NCBI GenBank assembly: GCA_963930645.1
Contig: OZ005649.1
Span: 77,305,126 to 77,369,125 of the forward strand
Direction: 5' to 3'
From: Salticus scenicus
Taxonomy: Eukaryota > Arthropoda > Arachnida > Araneae > Salticidae
DNA length: 64,000 nt
Shown here one piece after another: positions 52,700-60,484 of this stretch (positions are counted from its first letter, which is position 1; each line of letters starts with the position of its first letter). Below the pieces are notes generated by a model. It saw only the letters and a list, made by a program, of their open reading frames with translations. It searched no databases and was not told the DNA's origin. A program made the translations under genes and the position numbers.

Positions 52700-52905
52700 T
52701 TTCACATGAGATGTCTCGGACAGGGACCATTCCAAGAGGTGCAATCGAAAGCTTAAATTTCATGCGACTATTCTTTTTCGGTCTTGGCTGAGTATGTACG
52801 TAATTTGGACAACGACGCAAAGGCTGAAATGCTAAATTTAAAACAACAAATGTTTGACTTGCAATCCAAATTGAATGTAGATATTGCACTCTTGAAAAAC
52901 TAAGA
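52700..52905 (+). pseudogene. coiled-coil gene remnant
   Basis: The frame LAEYVRNLDNDAKAEMLNLK continues QQMFDLQSKLN and ends with LLKN and a stop at about 52,902, a clear coiled-coil C-terminus without start or promoter. The preceding 90 bases (CATTCCAAGAGGTGCAATCG and flanks) recur at 61,800-61,925, so both descend from the same gene. Confidence 0.55.
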
Positions 52906-53139
52906 TTGAGAATTTTGACGTGAGAAGGCTCAAATTAGAGATGGGCAGATGCAAAATTAAATCGATTCCGTTTATCATGTCCGTCTCAAATTAAATGGCT
53001 ACACAATTGGCTTAATAATTTTTTTAAATGGATAAGGTTAGGCGATGACAGTTTCTAAATGAATGCTGTACCAATCTTAACGATTCCATAAGCATATAAA
53101 ATATTTAAATTCTAAAAATTTATTATTCCAATCTGAAAG

Positions 53140-53370
53140 GGTGGAGTTGCTCGAAAATTATTGCTGGTGACTGTCTGATAGACCTTTAGATGCGTAAAGA
53201 AATAGGTTCACCCAGCTTTGCGGTACTTGGCATAGGAGCTATCGTTTGAATTTCTGAAAGGGTGAAATAAGCTCGAAAAATATTGCTGGTGACTGTCTGA
53301 TAGACCTTTAGATGCGTAAAAAAGTAGGTTCACCCAGCTTTGCGGTACTTGGCATAGGAGCTGTAGTGAA
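53140..53370. repeat. direct repeats flanking palindrome end sequence
   Basis: GACTGTCTGATAGACCTTTA followed by GCGTAAAGAA-TAGGTTCACC and CAGCTTTGCGGTACTTGGCA occurs at 53,170 and 53,290, and also at the palindrome's outer boundary (52,281). The palindrome therefore ends inside a repeat. Confidence 0.75.
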
Positions 53371-53621
53371 ATCAGAATGAGGTCATGGGTTTTTATAGAT
53401 TATCATGAAGCCAGACGGTTGCTGGTCATACGCAATGATGATTTGGATACGTTAGCCATATTATATTGATTCATTAGACATTATGCTGGATACCGGCATT
53501 TTATTTAAAATGTTTTAAAACGGAGACATGATATATATATATATAGGCCACACCAAAAAACTAATGTTGCATAAATGAATCCGTTAAGTTAAAGATACTG
53601 CTCCGTCCTTGAAGATGTGTT

Positions 53622-53635
53622 CAAGGTCACACGGG

Positions 53636-53669
<34 letters not shown>

Positions 53670-54302
53670 TTTTTTTTTTTCAGGTGCCACGCCCACCCTT
53701 GAAGCTTGTCTATATTTACTACGGCTAACATGACTACACTCTCATTGTGTCTCGACATTTGCCTGCAACGGTCGTCTAGTCACTATGTCTCGTAATGTGT
53801 TTTGAGCAAGATGTACATTGATGGACACTAGAGAGTTAAATTTTTCTATAAAAGCCTATGATCTATTCTGAATTCATGAAAACCTGCAATATCATGTCAT
53901 TTGTCAGACAAAAGTCTATAAAATCTTGTTTTCAAAGCCAATATTGTATAAATAACGTTATCTCATCCTATTTTAAAGGAAATGGGTTTAGACATCAGGA
54001 GCTAGTTTATGCATGACCTTACAGTAGAAGAAATAAATTAATAAGAGAAAATAATAGATATACTATATATATACTATATATATAGACTGCAGCGCCATCT
54101 ACAATGATTGGCTAAAGAAATATAGCTTTAGCAGCCAACTGAGAAATATAGCTTTAGCAGCCAACTGAGAAATATAGCTTTAGCAGCCAACTGAGAAATA
54201 TAACTTTAGCAGCCAACTGAGAAATATAACTTTAGAAATATAACTTTAGAAACCAACTTCATCAACCAACCAACCAACCAACTGTGAAAAAAAAAAAAAA
54301 AA

Positions 54303-54334
<32 letters not shown>

Positions 54335-54360
54335 GTGTGACCTTGTGACCTTGATAGCTT
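53622..54360. repeat. long unit 4, partial
   Basis: Single-copy-side relative of the palindrome's long units: inverted repeat (53,622-53,702; TTCAAGGTCACAC left, CCACGCCCACC right), promoter module, CAGCGCCATCTAC near 54,090, minisatellite 54,115-54,255, inverted repeat 54,262-54,355. The G-rich run is replaced by AATAAGAGAAAATAATAG. Confidence 0.75.
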
Positions 54361-55000
54361 TATAGCGCCTATATAAGCAGCTGACAAATCTCATTTTCTA
54401 ACATTACTCCTACATATGTGGCGACAACGATGAAAGGGCTTTGAAAATATTAGCTGGTCTGAAGACTCTCTGCAAAGTCCAGGTAACTATGTTATTTTTT
54501 TAAAATGTAGTTTAATATTTTTCGTTTTCTCAGATTACCTTATGAAGACCTTGTCTCTGAAAATATTGTCTGGATGGCTTTGTCTCTGAATCTATATAAT
54601 CATTAACAAAATATTTTAAATTCTAAGGCCTAAATTTACAACAGTAGTATGAAATCTTGTAAATTTATAAGATGCTCACGGGTATATTTTGGTTTTTTCG
54701 ACAACAAGTTTGGACAAAGGGCTTACCCTTGGAAATATGAACGGATTCTCTGCAAAGTCGACGCAAAGATTTTTTTCTTAAATGTGGCTTAACCTACTGA
54801 TCAGACGTCGATATTAAATTTTTAATCGTGTAAGATTGACTCCGATTAGCCTTGCTGGCTGGATCGTGTTTGTGTTCTAAAGAAATCATTGGGCCTATCC
54901 AAAATAATTTTTGTAGCCCTTAAAGTATTGTTTCCTAAACCAAGAGGATGTCCAAACTCGATACGGACTGATTAAATTTATTACATATATTATACTTATA
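54361..55000. other. non-coding, no gene seen
   Basis: Contains repeated phrases TTTTTTCGACAACAAGTTT and CTCTGCAAAGTC that recur at 55,600-55,870. No open frame is convincing. Confidence 0.4.
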
Positions 55001-55004
55001 TTTA

Positions 55005-55222
55005 TATTTAAATTAGTATTATAAGTATAAGTATAAGTATAATATAATATAAATATAAATATAAATATAAATATAATATAATATAAATATAAATATAATA
55101 TAATATAATATAATATAATAATAATATAATATAAATATAAATATAATATAATATAAATATAATATAATATAATATAAATATAATATAATATAATATAAAT
55201 ATAATATAATATAATATAAATA

Positions 55223-55255
<33 letters not shown>
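55005..55255. repeat. (AATATAATAT)n low-complexity tract
   Basis: About 200 bases made only of A and T in AATAT/AAATAT steps, preceded by TAAGTATAAGTATAAG and ending in a run of about 28 A. Strong unwinding potential; no other signal. Confidence 0.85.
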
Positions 55256-55260
<5 letters not shown>

Positions 55261-55419
55261 ATTCATTTCTATAGACGCTCGAAGATTTTGCATGCGACAT
55301 TTTGTTTGGCCTTAGTTATCACACAAACGATACTCGAGCTGGATTTGCGGTACTTAAGGGTCGATGTAAATTAGAGACATCATATATATATTTTTTCAGC
55401 TATACTAATAATTGAGTAT

Positions 55420-55520
55420 GAAATAAAATATTTTTTTATCTGTATTTAAACATGCAGACATTTTCCGCGGAGCGGAAAATGTCTGCTTGTTTAAATACAG
55501 ATAAAAAAATATTTTATTTC
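55420..55520. repeat. second hairpin family, member 5
   Basis: The most complete member outside the palindrome: AAATAAAATATTTTT, ATCTGTATTTAAAC and GCAGACATTTTCCGC arms pair with their complements around a GGA centre (GCGG-A-GCGG type). A half element (TAAATACAGATT and flank) recurs at 55,675. Confidence 0.8.
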
Positions 55521-56400
55521 TATTTCTTTTAAAGTCTAATGTATAAATTTACAATATTAGTATATTTTTTTTTAATTTGTAGCATATTCACAGTTTAGTT
55601 TTGTTTTTTTCGACAAAAAGTTTTGATAGAGGGGCATAGGCTTTGAAAATATTAACTGGTAGAAAATATCTGCATGTTTAAATACAGATTTAAAAAATAT
55701 ATTTTATTTCTATTTATTTTAAATTCTAATGTATAAATTTACAATATTAGCATATTTTTTTTTAATGTATAGCGTACTCACGAGTTAATTTTGGTTTTTT
55801 CGACAACAAGTTTTGATAGAGGGTCTTAGGCTTTGAAAATATTAACTGGTCTCTCTGCAAAGTCTAAACAATTAGCTTTGCTGGACAACCTTTGAATTTT
55901 TACCGACAAGGTTCTATATAAGCATTAGCTTGCCTGAAAGACAGTTTTTTCTGATAATTGTGTCAATATTAATTTTTGGATCGATGGGTCAAAATGCTCG
56001 AATAATATCGCTGGCGACTGTGTCTGAGACCTGTGTTTATCGTAAAAATGAGACTCCAGCTAGATTTGAGGTACTTGAGGGTGGGGTTTAAAAATACATC
56101 GATTCGTAGAAAATAGGCAGACATGTTATTGTAGTCTACGTAGGCCTTTTATTTAAAATGTTTTACCGTACAATGGATGATTTGAATCTCGTCACGATTT
56201 TGGATGGATTTCTTTAGACCCGGTAGGCCAGCAAAAACTAAAATTTATATAGAGCCAAGCCAGGCTTTTCCAAACGGATGTCGTTGGCAGACAAAATGAG
56301 ATGTGGGCACTTTAACGATTCTATATATAGGCCACATGAAAAAATTAATGTTGAATAAATGAATCCGTCAAGTTAAAGATACTGCTCCGTCCTTGAAGAT
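55521..56400. other. non-coding, repeat remnants
   Basis: Two copies of GTATAAATTTACAATATTAG followed by TTTTTTTTAAT and TTTTGATAGAGGG-C-TAGGC (55,550 and 55,733), then unique sequence up to the CCGTCCTTGAAGATGTATTC phrase that precedes TCAAGGTCA-armed repeats. No gene is seen. Confidence 0.45.
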
Positions 56401-56403
56401 GTA

Positions 56404-57122
56404 TTCAAGGTCACACGAAAAAAAAAAAAAAAAAAAATTTTTTTTTTTTTTTTTTTAGGTGCCACGCCCACCCTTGAAGCTTGTCTATATATACTATGGC
56501 TAACATGACTACACTCTCATTGTGTCTCGACATTTGCCTGCAACGGTCGTCTAGTCACTAAGTCTCGTAATGTGTTTTGAGCAAGATGTACATTGATGGA
56601 GACTAGAGAGTTAAATTTTTCTATAAAAGCCTATGATCTATTCTGATTTCATGAAAACCTGCAATATCATGTCATTTGTCAGACAAAAGTCTATAAAATC
56701 TTGTTTTCAAAGCCAATATTGTATAAATAACGCTATCCCCATCCTATTTTAAAGGAAATGGGTTTAGACTACAGGAGCTAGTTTATGCATGACCTTACAG
56801 TAGAAGAAATAAATTCCACTCCCACCCACCCTAATAGATATACTATATATATACTATATATATAGACTGCAGCGCCATCTACAATGATTGGATAAAGAAA
56901 TATAATTTTAGAGGCCAACTGAGAAATATAACTTTAGCGGCCCAACTGAGAAATATAACTTTAGCAGCCAACTGAGAAATATAACTTTAGCAGCCAACTG
57001 AGAAATATAACTTTAGCAGCCAGCTGAGAAATATAACTTTAGAAACCAACCAACCAACTGTGAAAAAAAAAAAAAAAAAAAAAAATTTTTTTTTTTTTTT
57101 TTTTCGGTGGGTGTGGCTTCGC
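56404..57122. repeat. long unit 5, partial
   Basis: Inverted repeat 56,404-56,475 (TTCAAGGTCACAC left, CCACGCCCACC right), promoter module with TCTCGTAATGTG, CACTCCCACCCACCCTAATAG, CAGCGCCATCTAC near 56,870, minisatellite 56,895-57,045, inverted repeat 57,040-57,122 (CAACCAACTGTG left, GGTGGGTGTGGC right). It directly feeds the promoter of the gene at 57,191. Confidence 0.78.
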
Positions 57123-57148
57123 TATAAATTTCTCAGTGCGATCGTGCC

Positions 57149-57185
57149 TATATAAATGCGGGTTTGTGTTCTAAAGGATTCATTG
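57149..57185 (+). promoter_or_regulatory. promoter of the 174-aa helical gene
   Basis: TATATAAAT at 57,149 and GATTCATTGG at about 57,178. A KLF-like GGTGGGTGTGGC lies about 35 bases upstream of the TATA. Confidence 0.65.
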
Positions 57186-57190
57186 GCATC

Positions 57191-57715
57191 ATGTCTGTCC
57201 AAAATGAGTTTCGTACTCTACTCCGTGAATGCGTTAGTCTCGCCTATCGTCAAGAGACCTCTGAAGTCTTGTTGAAATCTAATTTTGGCCGCTCTATTTT
57301 AAAAATGCTCACAGCGTATTTTCAGAATAACTCTATCCATTCGAAGGCCAAACTCGATACGCCCGAAAAGGCATTTAGAATGTTGAAAGGCCAATTGCAA
57401 TGCATAGCATATTACGACTACGATAAAATGTCTCCTGATATTAAAAATCTGTTCGCTGAAGATATTGTGCTGCCTGGCCAATGCTGTTATCAAGTTTGGA
57501 TTCTACAATGCTTAATTGTTACAGCATGTATTATTGCAGATTGCTGGACAAATTGCAATGTGGATATGTTTGATGTGGCTTTTGAAATGTTGATAGACAT
57601 GTTGGACACTTATGGCTATATTGGCTGCATTGAACGCGACCTAAATCGCAACTGCGATCCGTTTAGTAATCCGAGTGAAATAGTCTTGTTCGCTGGTCTA
57701 AATATATCCAATTAG
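57191..57715 (+). CDS. helical protein A, possible Bcl-2-like fold
   Basis: The first ATG is 57,191 (MSVQNEFRTLLRECVSLAYR), giving 174 aa, predicted all-helical. It is paralogous to the gene at 59,395: shared blocks are LLRxCVxLA, ILxMLxxYFQ, WILQCLIVTACIIADCW and the end CIERDLNRNCDPF. Length, all-helical character, a W plus small-residue helix in the middle (BH1-like) and a final helix ending in an N-DPF turn (BH2-like place) resemble viral Bcl-2 proteins. The BH3-like LxxxxD is absent here (LKMLTA). The assignment is structural guesswork; an unknown helical family is equally possible. Confidence 0.7.
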   Translation: MSVQNEFRTLLRECVSLAYRQETSEVLLKSNFGRSILKMLTAYFQNNSIHSKAKLDTPEKAFRMLKGQLQCIAYYDYDKMSPDIKNLFAEDIVLPGQCCYQVWILQCLIVTACIIADCWTNCNVDMFDVAFEMLIDMLDTYGYIGCIERDLNRNCDPFSNPSEIVLFAGLNISN

Positions 57716-57789
57716 CAAAAAATCTCTATAATGTCTTAAGCATATATATAGAATTCGCTGCATAATATCCTGTCAACAGTTTTTTTATA

Positions 57790-57960
57790 AATCTGATTAT
57801 AATTTTAGCCGCTTCCTACATGCATCCTGTTTTCAAGGACAATTCGTATAAATAACTTTATCTCTTCCTGTTTTAAAGGACAAGGCCTCATCCTGTTTTC
57901 TTGGACTTATGTAACTCATATAAATAACTTTATCGCATCCTGTTTTAAAGGATATGCTTC
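57790..57960 (+). promoter_or_regulatory. repeated upstream elements of the RING gene
   Basis: GCATCCTGTTTT and variants occur four times and TATAAATAACTTTATC twice. The ATAATATCCTGTCAACAG phrase just before them also occurs upstream of BRO-N-like genes 1-3, so this gene shares control elements with its paralogues. Confidence 0.55.
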
Positions 57961-57963
57961 TAC

Positions 57964-58000
57964 TATAAAAGCCGGTGCTCAGCGCTTGTAATTTCAATTG
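57964..58000 (+). promoter_or_regulatory. promoter of the RING gene
   Basis: TATAAAA at 57,964 followed by TTTCAATTGCTC at about 57,992, the same initiator type as gene 3 (TTCAATTGC). Confidence 0.65.
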
Positions 58001-58018
58001 CTCACTTGCTCTCAAGTC

Positions 58019-58594
58019 ATGTGGATGAGATTATTTTTCCCAGGCCATATCGGCTTGAGGTCTGCCCTAGCCTCTGACGGAATGATTTACGTTTCGGCAG
58101 TAGATGTGGGTTTGCTGCTGCAGTTTAATGATATTTACGAATTTTCTCAGTATCGTGCCACCAAGCATATAGATTCATTTCCAGTTTTTGAAATGGAAGA
58201 AATGTTTAACTACGTGAGCCTGTTTTCCGACGTAGCAGAAATGCAGAGACTCTGGAGATATGGACGGGTCGCGGCTGATTTTCCTAATTCTTCGGAAGCT
58301 ATATTTGATGTTCATATTAAAACGGAGGGGAATGCCAAATTGCAGGACTGGTTGCAACTATATACAGACCTTTTCCGAAATGAACTGTTGGACGGCCCTT
58401 CTGACAATTCGAAAAGATTGGCTACCCGTTGGAGGAGACGGAACGAATGCAAGGTCTGCTTGACAGAAGAGAGCCAGGTGGCATTCTTTGACTGTGGGCA
58501 TGTGGTATGTTGCATGGCTTGTTCGGACAAACTGGAAAATTGTCCTGTTTGTCGAACAGCTATTGTGGAAAGGCGAAGAGTGTATGTGCAATAG
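58019..58594 (+). CDS. BRO-N-like domain fused to C-terminal RING finger
   Basis: The first ATG is 58,019 (MWMRLFFPGH), 191 aa. Residues about 20-36 (ASDGMIYVSAVDVGLLL) align with the DG-x-FVRA-DVA block of the three palindrome paralogues. Residues 143-182 are a RING finger with IAP spacing: C-x2-C-x11-C-x-H-x3-C-x2-C-x6-C-x2-C (CKVC, DCGHVVCCMAC, CPVCR). Such RINGs usually act as ubiquitin E3 ligases. The RING replaces the VGN-x-YK tail of paralogues 1 and 2. A DNA-directed or protein-directed E3 is inferred. It has the family's 3' hairpin and lies between the two helical genes, all on the plus strand. Confidence 0.88.
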   Translation: MWMRLFFPGHIGLRSALASDGMIYVSAVDVGLLLQFNDIYEFSQYRATKHIDSFPVFEMEEMFNYVSLFSDVAEMQRLWRYGRVAADFPNSSEAIFDVHIKTEGNAKLQDWLQLYTDLFRNELLDGPSDNSKRLATRWRRRNECKVCLTEESQVAFFDCGHVVCCMACSDKLENCPVCRTAIVERRRVYVQ

Positions 58595-58610
58595 TTATAT
58601 ACATGGAAAT

Positions 58611-58708
58611 TTTAAAAAACTTGGGTCAAACGAGGCTTCCTCATGTCTAGATTTGTCATTATGACTTATCTTGACGATGGAAGCCTCGTTTGACCCATTT
58701 TTTTTAAA
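58611..58708 (+). terminator. 3' hairpin after the RING gene
   Basis: Inner stem GGGTCAAACGAGGCTTCC paired with GGAAGCCTCGTTTGACCC; the stem and loop nearly equal those of the 446-aa gene (one extra base in the loop, TCTAGATT). CCAATGTTGG follows at 58,719. Confidence 0.88.
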
Positions 58709-58963
58709 TCGATAGGCTACCAATGTTGGATTTGTAAAAAAATAACTTATAAATTTTATGAGATTCGATTAGAGTTATCCGTAAAATGTTTTACCGTACA
58801 ACGGACGAAAAGATTTACGAAGACATGATAACTAGATGACTGTTGTTGGCGAGACAAAATGAGATGTGGGTACGTTAGCCATTCTATATATAGGTCACGC
58901 AAAAAAACTAATATCGAATAAATAAACTTTGCTCATTTAAGTTATGGATCCGTCCTTGAAGAT

Positions 58964-58994
58964 ATGTTCAAGGTCACATGAAAAAAAAAAAAAA

Positions 58995-59031
<37 letters not shown>

Positions 59032-59044
59032 TGGGTGTGGCATG
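58964..59044. repeat. poly(A)-poly(T) repeat, TCAAGGTCA and KLF-like arms
   Basis: GTTCAAGGTCACATG left, A18, T30, then AGTGGGTGTGGC right, followed by CTATATAAACC. Confidence 0.75.
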
Positions 59045-59215
59045 GCTATATAAACCATGACTGACTTTATATTTTTTTTTTATTCTTATAATTTTTTTCA
59101 AGATAATATTTTTTTGGGGACTTTGCCATTTTTTCACGAATCTGGAAATTTCTTCAAAGTGCTGGACAATGATAGTGTAAATACTTTAGCATGATATATA
59201 TGTAGGTTAGCTAGA

Positions 59216-59297
59216 GTCAATCAACTAATCAATAAACCTTAAAAAAAAAAAAAAAAAGAAAAAAAAAATTTTTTTTTTTTTTTTTTTTCAAGGTCAT
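59216..59297. repeat. poly(A)-poly(T) repeat, decayed GATT arms
   Basis: GAGTCAATCAACTAATCAAT left, interrupted A tract, T tract, CAAGGTCATTTAATC right; arms no longer pair well. Confidence 0.6.
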
Positions 59298-59309
59298 TTA
59301 ATCTGTCCC

Positions 59310-59360
59310 TATATATACCCTGGCTGCCTTCAGGATTTATATCATTTTTCTCATTCTACA
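59310..59360 (+). promoter_or_regulatory. promoter of the 218-aa helical gene
   Basis: TATATATA at 59,310 and CTCATTCTAC at 59,350, about 40 bases apart. AAGGTCA stands immediately upstream of the TATA. Confidence 0.65.
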
Positions 59361-59394
59361 ATTGTTGTTGGACTGACATTTGCAATTTTTCATA

Positions 59395-60051
59395 ATGGAT
59401 TTCTCTGATCCCATTCAAAGCGTCTTTCATTACCTACTCAGAGACTGCGTTCATCTGGCAAATTGGGAAGCTACCGGCGAATATAGGATGGTCGACATCA
59501 GAAATGACTGGGACGATCCAGAATGGAAACCGAAAGAACACAAATTTGCCCTTTCTATTTTGAGAATGTTAGAAGACTATTTTCAGACACCGCGCTTCCC
59601 TACTGGTATGAAGATCGAACAGATCGAAGAGGCCATTCCCAAGCTGAAAGAAAAATTAGTAGCCATACTCAATTCTGATAGCATATCTCTTAAAGTCCGA
59701 GGCCTTTTGCGCAACAAAAGCTTAACGTATCGTCGTTGGCGTGGTGCCGAATCTTATCAACCTTGGGTGCTGGAGTGTTTGATCGTTACTGGATGCTTTC
59801 TCGGAGAATGTTTTGCCAAATTTCGATACAACAACGGGGTATTTGATCTGGCATCCGTTGCCTTAATAGATATTATGGAAAAGAGTGGCTTGTTAAGTTG
59901 TATCAGAGCCGATCTGTTTAATAATAGGGATCCGTTTGGTAAACCTGGTATTAAGATTAAATCAGTTTTGGACAAAGATTGGAGTATGTGGACATTTCAA
60001 TTGGACAAAACACAGGAGAGAATATTGTACAAGAAGTCAGCTAAATGTTAA
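59395..60051 (+). CDS. helical protein B, possible Bcl-2-like fold
   Basis: The first ATG is 59,395 (MDFSDPIQSVFHYLLRDCVH), 218 aa. Order of blocks: an N-terminal helix LLRDCVHLA (BH4-like place), ALSILRMLEDYFQ with an LxxxxD pattern (BH3-like), a linker helix pair, QPWVLECLIVTGCFLGECF (W and small residues as in BH1), VALIDIMEKSG, and IRADLFNNRDPFGK (BH2-like place). No C-terminal membrane anchor is present. It is paralogous to the 174-aa protein. If the fold is confirmed the role would be apoptosis control; this is inferred from layout, not from a detectable family match. Confidence 0.72.
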   Translation: MDFSDPIQSVFHYLLRDCVHLANWEATGEYRMVDIRNDWDDPEWKPKEHKFALSILRMLEDYFQTPRFPTGMKIEQIEEAIPKLKEKLVAILNSDSISLKVRGLLRNKSLTYRRWRGAESYQPWVLECLIVTGCFLGECFAKFRYNNGVFDLASVALIDIMEKSGLLSCIRADLFNNRDPFGKPGIKIKSVLDKDWSMWTFQLDKTQERILYKKSAKC

Positions 60052-60052
60052 T

Positions 60053-60335
60053 TGACGAAAATAACGTAACGTAAAAAATAACGTAACGTAAAAAATAATA
60101 TATAAATGAAATAACGTAACGTAAAAAATAACGTAACGTAAAAATAACGTAACGTATAAAAATAACATATTAAAAATAACCTATTAAAAATAACGTAACG
60201 TAAAAAATATCGTAACGTAAAAATAACGTAACGTATAAAAATAACATATTAAAAATAACGTAACGTAAAAAATAACGCAACGTAAAAAATAACGAAACGT
60301 AAAAAATAACGTAACGTATAAAAATAATATACTTG
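60053..60335. repeat. TAACGTAACGTAAAAAA tandem repeat
   Basis: About 14 units of AATAACGTAACGTAAAAA with variants ending TATAAAAATAACATATT. It starts two bases after the stop codon of the preceding gene and replaces the hairpin used by other genes. ACGT occurs as a palindromic core in every unit. Confidence 0.88.
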
Positions 60336-60387
60336 ACACAAAACTAATATTGTATAAATAGCTCCGTCATATCTTATGCATTGCTCC

Positions 60388-60410
60388 GTCAAAGTCACAT
60401 TCAAGGACAC

Positions 60411-60456
<46 letters not shown>

Positions 60457-60484
60457 TTTTTTTTTTTTTCAGTGGGCGTGGCTT
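60388..60484. repeat. poly(A)-poly(T) repeat, KLF-like arm
   Basis: AAGTCACATTCAAGGACACA left, A tract of about 39, T19, CAGTGGGCGTGGC right, followed by TGTATAAATAGCC, a TATA-like box of an orphan promoter. Confidence 0.7.

Noticed and set aside
58312..58591. Minus-strand frames within the RING gene
   Set aside because: Shadows of a gene whose zinc-binding residues are clearly on the plus strand.
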